Position numbers and translations under genes: made by a program | Assembly (NCBI GenBank): GCA_034506255.1 | Contig: JAPDPX010000009.1 | Location: forward strand, 247,538-311,537 | Direction of reading: 5' to 3' | Length of the DNA: 64,000 nucleotides | DNA from: a candidate division KSB1 bacterium | Lineage (GTDB): Bacteria > Zhuqueibacterota > Zhuqueibacteria > Zhuqueibacterales > Zhuqueibacteraceae | Shown here: positions 51,820 through 59,744 of the stretch, in pieces | Layout of the letters: each line of letters starts with the position of its first letter | Position numbering within the stretch: position 1 is the first letter of the stretch | The notes under the pieces: generated by a model | What the model was told of the DNA's origin: nothing | Database searches by the model: none | What the model saw: only the letters and a program-made list of their open reading frames with translations

Positions 51820-52308
51820 ATGAACATCCGGATCTTGATCACCGGCGGCACGTTTGACAAAGAGTATGATGAGATCAATGGCCGGCTTTTTTTCCGCGAC
51901 ACGCATGTGCCGGAAATGCTGCGCCTGGGCCGCTGCCGCCTGCCGGTGGTGCTCCAAACCGTCATGATGATCGACAGCCTGGACATGACGGAGGCGCACC
52001 GCCACCTCATTTTGCAGGAATGCCGCACCTGTCCGGAGGACAGGATCGTCATCACCCATGGCACCGACACGATGGTGGAAACCGCACACCTGCTGGCGCA
52101 CGGGGTGAAGAACAAAACCATCGTGATGACCGGCGCCATGGTACCCTATGCCTTTGGCAGCTCGGACGGCCTGTTCAATCTCGGCAGCGCCCTCTCTTTC
52201 GTGCAGGCGTTGCCCGCCGGTGTTTACCTCGCCATGAATGGCATGTTTTTCACTTGGGATAATGTGCGCAAGAATCGTGAACTGGGCGTGTTCGAGCGCG
52301 TGCGGTGA
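51820..52308 (+). CDS. Half-length asparaginase-like protein
   Basis: A 162-residue protein matching only the N-terminal domain of type I/II L-asparaginases: ILITGGTFDKEYDE (first catalytic Thr region), ITHGTDTMVETAHLL (second catalytic Thr and Asp), TIVMTGAMVPYAFGSSDG (Lys replaced) and LPAGVYLAMNGMFFTWDNVR. Full enzymes are about 330 residues with a second domain. The stop is natural, and a group of stand-alone short asparaginase-domain proteins exists, so this is more likely a small family member than a truncation. GGGAG precedes the ATG at a 5-base gap. Confidence 0.8.
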   Translation: MNIRILITGGTFDKEYDEINGRLFFRDTHVPEMLRLGRCRLPVVLQTVMMIDSLDMTEAHRHLILQECRTCPEDRIVITHGTDTMVETAHLLAHGVKNKTIVMTGAMVPYAFGSSDGLFNLGSALSFVQALPAGVYLAMNGMFFTWDNVRKNRELGVFERVR

Positions 52309-53182
52309 GCCACCCCGGACCCGCCGCTGGGCATGCCTTTGCTGTTTGAGCGTTCTTGGCGTTTGGGCACAGGACGTGCTCAGCCAGCAGGAGGCACTGG
52401 TCATTCTGGCGCCGCCGGTGTTTCAGGCAGCCGGGGAGAGTGAAACCGATTCGGCGGCGGTGCGCCTCCCGACCCCGGCAGACAGCACAAGACGGCGCCT
52501 GCGTTGTGAAATCGATGCCGGCTACCACCAACCGCCGGTGCATCCCTACTTCCGCGATGAATATCGCCTCCTGCAGGATGTGCGCCGGCTGGTGGATTTC
52601 GTCGCGCCTTATCGTGTGCGGGGTATGGAATCACTGGCGGAGCTGAAGGCCATTGCCGAGGCCATGCCGGTTGCCAAACAAACCGCAATCATTCGCGTGG
52701 CGGTGGGGGGCAGTCTTGCCAATTATGTTTCGGAGATCGTGAGCCGGCATCTGCGCCGCCAAAACCTGGGTTTCGTGCAGTGGCAACTGGAGAAGGTGTC
52801 GCTGCGCCGGCAGCTCGGCAGGTTTCAGGTGAATGGGTATGGCGGCCTCCATGCCCGCGGCATGAGCGTGACGCTGCCGGCCTGGCGTCTTCACTATTCC
52901 CACCACGTCACGGCATACTATCGCTACGATAGTTTCAACTACTGGCCCCGGCCGTTTCTCGGTTTCAACTACATGCGGCTGGACCAGCGTTCGCTGCTGG
53001 GGCCGCGCCTCGCCCTCGCCGGCAGCCTTTTCGCCCTCAGCTATGATTGCGATCTGCCCACCCTGATCACCGCCTTTGCCTTGCGCCGCTCCAACCGGCT
53101 GATCATCCGCCTGGAATACATTGATTACTTCACCATCAAGAACGCGGATTATTTCAAGAGTGAAGTGCTGCTGCACTGGTAG
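52262..53182 (+). CDS. Exported protein of unknown function
   Basis: About 306 residues. A signal-like hydrophobic stretch (WACLCCLSVLGVWAQD) lies near the N-terminus, and the second half alternates aromatic and polar residues (HHVTAYYRYDSFNYWPRPFL, RLEYIDYFTIKNADYFKSEV) as in outer-membrane beta-strands ending in an aromatic residue (C-terminal HW). Start is uncertain: ATG 52262 or GTG 52277, both inside the asparaginase 3' end. I recognise no family. An outer-membrane or periplasmic location is inferred from the signal and the beta pattern. Confidence 0.6.
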   Translation: MCARIVNWACSSACGEPPRTRRWACLCCLSVLGVWAQDVLSQQEALVILAPPVFQAAGESETDSAAVRLPTPADSTRRRLRCEIDAGYHQPPVHPYFRDEYRLLQDVRRLVDFVAPYRVRGMESLAELKAIAEAMPVAKQTAIIRVAVGGSLANYVSEIVSRHLRRQNLGFVQWQLEKVSLRRQLGRFQVNGYGGLHARGMSVTLPAWRLHYSHHVTAYYRYDSFNYWPRPFLGFNYMRLDQRSLLGPRLALAGSLFALSYDCDLPTLITAFALRRSNRLIIRLEYIDYFTIKNADYFKSEVLLHW

Positions 53183-53185
53183 GGC

Positions 53186-53202
53186 GCCGGGCGCCGCCCG
53201 GC
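53186..53202. repeat. Hairpin between convergent genes
   Basis: GCCGGGC (53186-53192), loop GCC, GCCCGGC (53196-53202). It occupies the 21-bp gap between the exported-protein stop and the leuB stop. It lacks a T-run, so at most a weak bidirectional terminator. Confidence 0.4.
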
Positions 53203-53203
53203 A

Positions 53204-54250
53204 TCACAACTGCGCCGCGATGAAATCGCCGCATTCGCGGGTGCCGAGCCTGCCGCCGATGTCGGCCGTCACCTGGTTTTCCTCCACGGCGCGCTGCACC
53301 GCGCGCTGCACCGCCGCTGCGGCCGCGGCATGGCCAAGATAATCGAGCATCATGGCAACCGTGGTGATCGCCGCGATGGGGTTGGCCTTGTTCTGGCCCG
53401 CCAGGTAGGGCGCGGAGCCGTGCACCGGCTCGAACAGCGACACCCGGCCGGGATGAATATTCGCGGAGCCGGCCATGCCCAAACCACCCTGCAGCATCGC
53501 GCCCAGATCGGTGATGATGTCGCCCAGCATATTTTCCGTGACGATGACCTGAAAGGCCTCCGGCGATTTCACCATTTTCATCACCAGCGCATCGACAAAG
53601 TAGTGGTCCTGCTCGATGTCGGGATACTCGGCGCCCACCTCGGCAAACACGCGCTGCCAGAGATCGTGGCCATAGCGCAAGACGTTGGACTTGTCGCTCA
53701 TGGTCACGCGCCTGCGGCCGTGTGTGCGCGCATACTCGAAGGCGGCGCGGATGATGCGCTCGACGCCTTTGCGCGTGTGAATCGACTCCTGGGTTGCCAC
53801 CTCATCCGGCGTGCCTTTTTTGAGAATGCCGCCGGCGCCCACATACGGCCCCTCGGTATTCTCGCGCAACACCACAAAGTTGACATCCTTCACGGTTTTG
53901 CCCTTCAGCGGGCACAAGCGTTCGTGCAGGAGCTGCACCGGCCGCAGGTTGATGTAAAGGTCCAGCTCGAAACGCATGGCGAGCAAAATCTCCCGGCCGT
54001 GGCGCATGTCGGGAATGCGCGGATCGCCCAGGGCGCCGAGATAGATCGCTGCGTAATTGTTGCGAAACTCCTCCATCTGGCCGGGCGGCAGGCCCACACC
54101 CGTCTTCAGGAAATAATCCGCCCCGAATGCGAATTCCACCAGCTCCAGGCCGAGGCGGAAAGTTTCGTTCACGCGCCGCAGCACCTTCACCGCCTCCTGA
54201 GTAACGTCGACGCCGATGCCGTCGCCGGCGATGATTGCTATTTTCTGCAT
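53204..54250 (-). CDS. leuB: 3-isopropylmalate dehydrogenase-like oxidoreductase
   Basis: A 348-residue isocitrate/isopropylmalate dehydrogenase. MQKIAIIAGDGIGVDVTQEA opens it; RFELDLYINLRPVQLL, the substrate loop RENTEGPYVGAGG, VTMSDKSNVLRYGHDLW, VTENMLGDIITDLGAML and FEPVHGSAPYLAG (NAD-site) follow. It would decarboxylate 3-isopropylmalate in leucine synthesis. The RENTEGPY motif also occurs in LeuB of Actinobacteria and in tartrate/malate types, so a related hydroxyacid is possible. The ATG follows AGGGAAGGAATTGCC. No other leu gene is in the window. A long leader (about 240 bases) separates it from a strong promoter. Confidence 0.85.
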   Translation of the reverse strand: MQKIAIIAGDGIGVDVTQEAVKVLRRVNETFRLGLELVEFAFGADYFLKTGVGLPPGQMEEFRNNYAAIYLGALGDPRIPDMRHGREILLAMRFELDLYINLRPVQLLHERLCPLKGKTVKDVNFVVLRENTEGPYVGAGGILKKGTPDEVATQESIHTRKGVERIIRAAFEYARTHGRRRVTMSDKSNVLRYGHDLWQRVFAEVGAEYPDIEQDHYFVDALVMKMVKSPEAFQVIVTENMLGDIITDLGAMLQGGLGMAGSANIHPGRVSLFEPVHGSAPYLAGQNKANPIAAITTVAMMLDYLGHAAAAAAVQRAVQRAVEENQVTADIGGRLGTRECGDFIAAQL

Positions 54251-54499
54251 GGCAATTCCTTCCCTGATATGAAAACGCAGGCAGTCTGCTTCAAATTCCC
54301 GTCGCAGGGCGGGACGCTCGCCATCGAGCCGGGCGCGGGAAAAAGCAAGGCTGGAGGCACCCGCCGGATCGACAATGGCTGCCACCGCGGGAAAGAAAAA
54401 CGCAACCGGAATTTCCGCGGCGATGACTTTGGGCATGCAGGACAGCAGGTTGGCAATGGCGTCCCGGTTCAACCGCTGTTTCCGGCAAGCTGCGGGTGC

Positions 54500-54527
54500 A
54501 ATATAAGAACGCGCTTGAGAATGTCAA
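54500..54527 (-). promoter_or_regulatory. Strong promoter of leuB
   Basis: On the minus strand TTGACA (54527-54522), 16-base spacer, TATATT (54505-54500, 5 of 6 consensus). The leader to the ATG at 54250 is about 240 bases and contains a TTG-started frame in phase with leuB. This is long for a leader and could be regulatory. Confidence 0.6.
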
Positions 54528-54836
54528 GCCGGTGCCGCTCCCCTGTGTGTGAAAGGCTTGCAACCCGGCTCAACGCATGAGTGGCCCGCAGGCCACTGCC
54601 CAGACCGGGCGCCCAGGTGGCATCTGCTGGCGCCGGTGTCGAGTCTGTGCTTGCCATGGCAGCGCTGTCGGCAAGGCCCGCCATGTAAAATTCAAGTTCC
54701 AAATTACTTCTTTTGCGATTATCTTTCACCAACCGGCTGACATTGATGGCTGCCGCCACCTTCACGCTCTGGCAGGCTGCGGCACGGCTCGGGTTCCACA
54801 AATGATGTGCGCCAGAGCACAGCCTGGGACAAGCTC

Positions 54837-56369
54837 ATGCGAAATCCGGTATTCTCCCGCCTGCGCTGGCACAGCGGCGATTGGAACGGCTTCTGGGCAC
54901 TGTTCGCCGACAACCTCGCCAACATGGTCATCCTTTCCGGTGTCCTCATCGGCATTTTCAAATTCGATCATGAGGTGGTGTTCGGCCGGATTCTGCCCGG
55001 CCTGGGGGTCGCGCTGCTGTTCGGCCTGCTGTGTTATGTTCATCTTGCCCTGCGCCTCGCCGCCCGCGAACAGCGCGAGACGGTCACGGCCCTGCCCTAT
55101 GGTATTTCCACCCCGGTGATGTTTGTCTATCTCTTTGCCGTGATCGGCCCGGTGTACTTCAGCACTTCGGATGCCCTGCTGGCGTATCGCGTCGGTCTGG
55201 CGGCGGGCTTCATCGGCGGCCTGGTGGAGATGAGTGGCGCGCTGGTTGGCCCGGCACTCCGCCGCCTCACTCCGCGTGCCGGCATGCTCGGTACGCTCGC
55301 CGGTATTGCGCTGGTCTGGATTGCCGCCGTGCCTTGCGCCCTGATTTTCGAAAACCCCACAGTCGGCCTGCCGGCATTGGTCATCATCCTGCTCGGCTTG
55401 ATCGGATTCTACCGCCTGCCCTTCGGGCTGCCCGCCGGTCTGGTGGCGATCATCCTGGGCGTTGCGATGGCCCTGGTCACCGGCAAGGCGGAGTTACACT
55501 GGGAAGCCACTGCCTGGCATTTCCCTGTACCCGTACTGGAGGACTTGTATCTCGGTTTGCAGGCGCTCTGGCACCGGCCGGAAATTCTCGCCGTGGTGCT
55601 TCCCCTCGAGATCTACAATTTCATCGAGACCATGAACAATGTGGAAAGCGCGAAGGCCGCCGGGGATGATTATCCGACGGCGGCCTGCCAGGTGATCGAC
55701 GGCCTCGGCACGACGCTGGGCGCGGTGTTCGGTTCACCCTTCCCCACCACGGTTTACATCGGCCATCCCGCCTATAAACGGCTGGGCGCACGCACCAGTT
55801 ATGCCCTGCTGGTGGGTGTGGTTTTCTTTTTTGCCGGCATGACCGGCGTGATTGCCTTTCTGCGCCATCTCATTCCGGAAGCCAGCGTCGCGCCCCTGTT
55901 GGTGTTCGTCGGCATCGTGATCGCACAGCAGGCGTTTCGGGCCACGCCCGTGGGCCATGGCGTGGCCGTTGCCTTCGCCCTGATCCCGCACATCGCCGAT
56001 CTGCTCAACAAACAACTGCAGGGCACGATTCTGGAGTTGCGCGGCCCCAATGCCGCCACCGCGGAACTGCTCGCCCGTCTTGCCGAGCGCCAGGGCGTGC
56101 ACCTGCAAGGCTATGCGATGCTGTCACAGGGCGCGATTCTCACAGGACTCTTGTGGGGCGCGATTGTGGCTTTCCTGATCGATGGCAAATTGCGCTCCGC
56201 CATGCTGTTCAGCGGGCTGGCGTTCCTGCTGGCCCTCTTCGGACTGATTCACGCGCCCACGCTCGGTTTTTCCCTCTCCCCGCCGGCTCTGGGTTATTTG
56301 TTGTTGACGATTCTGCTCGGCTTGTGCGAGCTGTTCAAGGTGAAGAAGGTGGAAGGAGGGGAATTTTAG
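54837..56369 (+). CDS. NCS2/AzgA-like purine or nucleobase permease
   Basis: A 510-residue membrane protein with about 12-14 helices. Blocks FWALFADNLANMVILSGVLI (start), TALPYGISTPVMFVYLFAVI, FENPTVGLPALVIILLGLIG, IYNFIETMNNVESAKAAGDD and GSPFPTTVYIGHPAYKRLGA resemble AzgA/xanthine-uracil permeases, including the conserved Asn/Glu region and the paired helix loops. The substrate is probably a purine or pyrimidine, but the family is broad. The ATG at 54837 is chosen; a GTG at 54807 would add ten residues. The upstream gap to leuB (54251-54836) holds the leuB promoter and leader. I see no purine riboswitch there. Confidence 0.85.
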   Translation: MRNPVFSRLRWHSGDWNGFWALFADNLANMVILSGVLIGIFKFDHEVVFGRILPGLGVALLFGLLCYVHLALRLAAREQRETVTALPYGISTPVMFVYLFAVIGPVYFSTSDALLAYRVGLAAGFIGGLVEMSGALVGPALRRLTPRAGMLGTLAGIALVWIAAVPCALIFENPTVGLPALVIILLGLIGFYRLPFGLPAGLVAIILGVAMALVTGKAELHWEATAWHFPVPVLEDLYLGLQALWHRPEILAVVLPLEIYNFIETMNNVESAKAAGDDYPTAACQVIDGLGTTLGAVFGSPFPTTVYIGHPAYKRLGARTSYALLVGVVFFFAGMTGVIAFLRHLIPEASVAPLLVFVGIVIAQQAFRATPVGHGVAVAFALIPHIADLLNKQLQGTILELRGPNAATAELLARLAERQGVHLQGYAMLSQGAILTGLLWGAIVAFLIDGKLRSAMLFSGLAFLLALFGLIHAPTLGFSLSPPALGYLLLTILLGLCELFKVKKVEGGEF

Positions 56370-56683
56370 TGGGACCACATCAACGGCCGCACGCTGGCGT
56401 TCGCAAAGAGCAACGGCCCTGCCCGGATGTCATCGGGCTGGCCATGTGTCGTGAGTTGACAACCCAAATCGTGCCGGCCCCTTCTGACTCGTTGCCCCGG
56501 CGCGTTTGGCAAATGTCGGAAAAGTCGGTTGCTCATGCCAACCCACGGTTTCCCCCATGCGGCATGGCTTCGCCACGCCCGGGAAAACAAGCAACCGTCT
56601 CACCTTCTCCGCCCGGCAATCGTGCCAACCTGCCACGAATGGTTCACAAGACCGAAGACGAGGGGCCCCCCGCGCCATCGGCG
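56370..56683. other. Convergent intergenic gap with nested inverted repeat
   Basis: 314 bp between the permease and the HD gene, stop to stop. It contains a nested inverted repeat at 56526-56597 and no coding frame with a ribosome binding site. Confidence 0.45.
56526..56597. repeat. Nested inverted repeat
   Basis: Outer arms CGGTTGCT (56526-56533) and AGCAACCG (56590-56597); inner arms CATGCC (56534-56539) and GGCATG (56561-56566) directly inside. The whole could fold into a branched hairpin. No T-run follows. It may be a dispersed element or an attenuator for the converging genes. Confidence 0.45.
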
Positions 56684-57343
56684 CTAAAGCAGGTCGGTGC
56701 CGTTGGCCACCAGATTGAACTGGCAGCCGAGAAACTTTGCGGCTTTGCGGCAAAACAACATGCGGGAGAGAAAGATTTCGAAATATTCCGCCACCGGCGA
56801 GATTTTGGTGTCGAGCGACAATTCCAGCCGGATGATGCGCTGTTTGGCATCCACCACCAGGCTGCTTTTCTCCACTGCGTAGTTCACCCGGTCGTGAATG
56901 TCGAATTTGATCATTTCGGGATTGCGCACGCGCGAGCGGTGGACGTCAGACTTGTCGGCAATGATCAGGCCGGAAGCCACGGCATTGATGGGCTCGCAAC
57001 TGACTTCATCATGGTTGCCGATCGCCGCCACGATTTGCGTGATCTCCATGGGGTCCATGCCCATCTGCAGCAGCAGGGTGTGCGCCAGCATGGCGCCGGT
57101 GAAGGGATGATTGACGCGGTTGAAAACGTTGCCAATGTCGTGCAGGTAGCCGGCGATTGCCGACAGCTCGGCTTCGCGCTCGGAGTGTCCTAGATCGAGC
57201 AGAATCTTGCGCGCATTGCGCGCCACCATGCCGCAATGCCGGCGGCCGTGTTCGGTATAGCCGATAACCTCGAGATACTCGTCGGCGCGTGCGATGTAGG
57301 CGTCGACCAAAGCGTCCGCTTTGACGTCGTTCAAAGTAATCAT
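56684..57343 (-). CDS. HD-domain phosphohydrolase
   Basis: A 219-residue HD-superfamily protein. HGRRHCGMVARNARKIL, then AGYLHDIGNVFN (the HD pair) and GNHDE give the metal site, and residues 130-150 carry DKSDVHRSRVRNPEM. The family hydrolyses nucleotides or signalling molecules. The ATG at 57343 has GAGGAG 7 bases upstream. It ends the dcd-PHP-MBL-HD operon (94 bp after the MBL gene), suggesting a nucleotide-related job. Confidence 0.85.
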   Translation of the reverse strand: MITLNDVKADALVDAYIARADEYLEVIGYTEHGRRHCGMVARNARKILLDLGHSEREAELSAIAGYLHDIGNVFNRVNHPFTGAMLAHTLLLQMGMDPMEITQIVAAIGNHDEVSCEPINAVASGLIIADKSDVHRSRVRNPEMIKFDIHDRVNYAVEKSSLVVDAKQRIIRLELSLDTKISPVAEYFEIFLSRMLFCRKAAKFLGCQFNLVANGTDLL

Positions 57344-57437
57344 GTTGTTGCTCCTCAGGGCAGGATGAACGGCCTGGCCGCCCCGGGTTCCTGATGTCCG
57401 CAGACGCCATGCCGGCGGCCCGGACGCGCCGGGCCGG

Positions 57438-58100
57438 TCACTCAATATCAAAAAGCCCGCTGCCCGGCTGCAGGAAGGGATTGTGGCGCCGTTCGAATCC
57501 GATCGTCGTCTCCCCGCCGTGGCCCGGCAGCACCACCACCCCGTCCTCCAGCACCAGCAGCTTTTCCGTAATCGTCTTCATCAAAGTTTCATAAGACCCG
57601 CCCGGCAGGTCGGTTCGCCCGATCGAACCGCGAAACAGAACATCCCCGACCACCGCCAGTTTTTCACCGATCAGCAGCAGGCTGCCGGGAGAATGCCCCG
57701 GGCCATGGCGAACCTGCAATTGCTCCCGGCCGATCAGCAGGGTGTCGCCCTCGGCGAGAAAGCCCGCCACTTGCGGCGGGGGAATCTGGCCGAGAGGGAA
57801 GCCCAGCATCGCCGCCTGCCGCCCCATGTTTTGCAGCAGCGGCAGATCTTCGCGATGCAAATAGACCGGGAGCTGGAAGCGCTCCTGTGCGCTGCGACAA
57901 TGCAGGACGTGATCGAGATGCGCGTGGGTGAGCACGATGCGCTGCAACTGCACGGCATGCGCCGCGACCACCTCGGCGATGCGGTCGATTTCATCGCCCG
58001 GGTCGATCAGTATGCCCGCGCGCGTTGGCTCATCCCACAGCACATAGGCATTCATCGCGAACGGGCCCACGGTGATGCGGTGCCATTTCAAGGCTGCCAT
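57438..58100 (-). CDS. Metallo-beta-lactamase-fold hydrolase (glyoxalase II-like)
   Basis: A 220-residue MBL-fold enzyme with the metal motif THAHLDHVLH, AILIDPGDE-type GILIDPGDEID, HGPGHSPGSLLL, VGDVLFRGSIGRTDLPGG and LPGHGGETTIGFE. All ligands are present. This is the YcbL/hydroxyacylglutathione hydrolase-like subgroup, which cleaves thioesters such as S-lactoylglutathione or related. The reading frame overlaps the PHP gene by 13 bp. Confidence 0.9.
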   Translation of the reverse strand: MAALKWHRITVGPFAMNAYVLWDEPTRAGILIDPGDEIDRIAEVVAAHAVQLQRIVLTHAHLDHVLHCRSAQERFQLPVYLHREDLPLLQNMGRQAAMLGFPLGQIPPPQVAGFLAEGDTLLIGREQLQVRHGPGHSPGSLLLIGEKLAVVGDVLFRGSIGRTDLPGGSYETLMKTITEKLLVLEDGVVVLPGHGGETTIGFERRHNPFLQPGSGLFDIE

Positions 58101-58930
58101 ATTTTTCTGCGCTCCTCAACCAATGCACGCAGGCGGTCGACCTGTTCACGCGAAACCGAGTAGTGCCCGAGCTTCTCCAGGCCCCGGGCACCCCCGTGAA
58201 AATCCGAGCCACCGGTTTGCAGCAGACCGAATTTCTCCGCCAGCTCCTGAAAAAAGCGCTGGCGTTCGCTGCTGTGTTTGGGGTGAATGGTTTCGATGGC
58301 ATCCACCCCGATCTTGATGATTTCCAGCACGATTTCCGTCGTGAGATTTTGGCCGGGGTGGGCCAGACCCGCCAGGCCGCCGGCCTGGTGGATGATGGCG
58401 ATGCCCGCCGCCGGTGCCAGCTCGGGCTTGGGCACGAAGGCGGGCTTGTCTTCCGCGAGATAGTGATTGAAGGCGTCCTGAAAAGTGGTGACATAGCCTT
58501 CACGCACGAGCGCATTGGCCACGTGCGGCCGGCCGATGCAGCCCTCGCCGGCTTCCTGCAAAACCGCCTCGAATGACATGGCCACGCCCAGGCGATTGAG
58601 CTTCTCGACGATGCGCGAGGCCCGGCGCCGGCGTTGCTCCTGGAGCGTGTGCAGAAAGTGCAGCAGGCCGCGGTCGCGGTAGTCGATGAAATAGCCCAGA
58701 ATGTGCACGTCGTAGCCGCGATGGCTGGTGCTCAGCTCGACGCCCGGGATGATCTCCAGGCCGGTGCGCGCGGCCTGCGCCAGCGCGCGTTCGATGCCGC
58801 CGATTTCATCATGATCGGTGATGCCCAGCCCCTGCAGGTTTCTCTGCGCTGCGAGCAGGACCAGCTCCTCCGGTGTGTGCTGGCCGTCGGAGCGGCTGGT
58901 GTGGGTGTGCAAGTCATACATGCCGGTCAA
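58088..58930 (-). CDS. PHP-domain phosphoesterase (RNase AM/TrpH-like)
   Basis: A 280-residue PHP protein. Metal ligands: YDLHTHTSRSDGQ (N-terminal HxH and Asp), ITDHDEIGG, GVELSTSHRGYDVHIL, FHGGARG near the C-terminus (DFHGG). The layout matches the 3',5'-nucleoside bisphosphate phosphatase/RNase AM group that trims 5' ends or hydrolyses pAp. Its start overlaps the dcd stop by 4 bp (ATGA), and its 3' end overlaps the MBL gene by 13 bp, so translation is coupled on both sides. Confidence 0.9.
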   Translation of the reverse strand: MTGMYDLHTHTSRSDGQHTPEELVLLAAQRNLQGLGITDHDEIGGIERALAQAARTGLEIIPGVELSTSHRGYDVHILGYFIDYRDRGLLHFLHTLQEQRRRRASRIVEKLNRLGVAMSFEAVLQEAGEGCIGRPHVANALVREGYVTTFQDAFNHYLAEDKPAFVPKPELAPAAGIAIIHQAGGLAGLAHPGQNLTTEIVLEIIKIGVDAIETIHPKHSSERQRFFQELAEKFGLLQTGGSDFHGGARGLEKLGHYSVSREQVDRLRALVEERRKIWQP

Positions 58931-59481
58931 ACCCTGGGCAGCGTGACACCGCTCTGTCCCTGATATTTCCCGGCCTTGTCCGCATAGGAGACTTCACACT
59001 CCTCGTCGCTTTCGAAGAACAGAATCTGCGCAATCCCCTCATTGGCGTAAATCTTGGCGGGCAGGGGCGTGGTGTTGGAGATTTCCAGGGTGATGTAGCC
59101 TTCCCATCCGGGCTCCAGCGGCGTGACGTTGGTGATGATGCCGCAGCGGGCGTATGTCGATTTCCCGACGCAGATGGTCATGACGTTGCGCGGCACGCGA
59201 AAATATTCGATCGTGCGGCCGAGCGCAAAGCTGTTGGGCGCAATCACGCAGACCTCGCCGCGATAATCCACGAACGACTTGGGATCGAAGGCCTTGGGGT
59301 CCACCATCGCGCCAAAGACGTTGGTGAAGATTTTGAATTCGTCGGCGATGCGGACGTCATAGCCATAGGAGGACAGGCCGTAGGAAATCACCCGCGGCCG
59401 GAGGCCCCGGTCTTCGAAGGGCTCGATCATTCTGTGCTCGAGCGCCATTTTGCGAATCCAGCGATCGGATTTGATGCTCAT
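58927..59481 (-). CDS. dcd: dCTP deaminase
   Basis: A 184-residue enzyme that deaminates dCTP to dUTP, supplying dTTP. Family blocks MSIKSDRWIRKMA, VISYGLSSYGYDVRI, FALGRTIEYFRVPRNV, GKSTYARCGIITNVTPLEPG (catalytic Glu and Ser/Arg region), EISNTTPLPAKIYANEGIAQ and YQGQSGV. Length is normal for the homotrimeric form. GGGAG precedes the ATG at a 6-base gap. It leads the four-gene minus-strand operon. Confidence 0.95.
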   Translation of the reverse strand: MSIKSDRWIRKMALEHRMIEPFEDRGLRPRVISYGLSSYGYDVRIADEFKIFTNVFGAMVDPKAFDPKSFVDYRGEVCVIAPNSFALGRTIEYFRVPRNVMTICVGKSTYARCGIITNVTPLEPGWEGYITLEISNTTPLPAKIYANEGIAQILFFESDEECEVSYADKAGKYQGQSGVTLPRV

Positions 59482-59634
59482 GCCAGCTCCCTCGGAGTCG
59501 TTTGGGCCCGCACAGGCAGGCGCGTTCGTTGCAGGTTGCAAAAGGTGATGGTCGCAAAGCCCCACGGGCGCGGCCTTCGCCCTTCGCGGACCGGACACAG
59601 GACCTGCGGCAATCCCGCGGTGACGCTTGGAGTC

Positions 59635-59703
59635 GCGCAGGCCTTCCCGCCTGCAGACAAGATGTTTACGCTTCGTCCCCGCACATAACCAGGGGCATTA
59701 CAG
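59635..59703 (+). repeat. Dispersed repeat, copy 3
   Basis: GCGCAGGCCTTCCCGCCTGC then AGACAAGATGTTTACGCTTC and CCCGCACATAACCAGGGGCA. Nearly the same as the copy at 28035-28101 over its conserved parts. It lies in the gap between dcd and tatC. Confidence 0.7.
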
Positions 59704-59744
59704 GTGCACAGGCGTGGCGCGCCGGTGGCGGGCGCCTGATCGAC

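Noticed and set aside
53186..53202. Terminator between the exported-protein gene and leuB
   Set aside because: The hairpin is perfect but has no T-run on either strand, so it is listed only as a hairpin.
54251..54472. N-terminal extension of LeuB by 74 codons
   Set aside because: Open in frame from a TTG, but the family start is MQKIAIIAGDGIG, with a good ribosome binding site at 54250.
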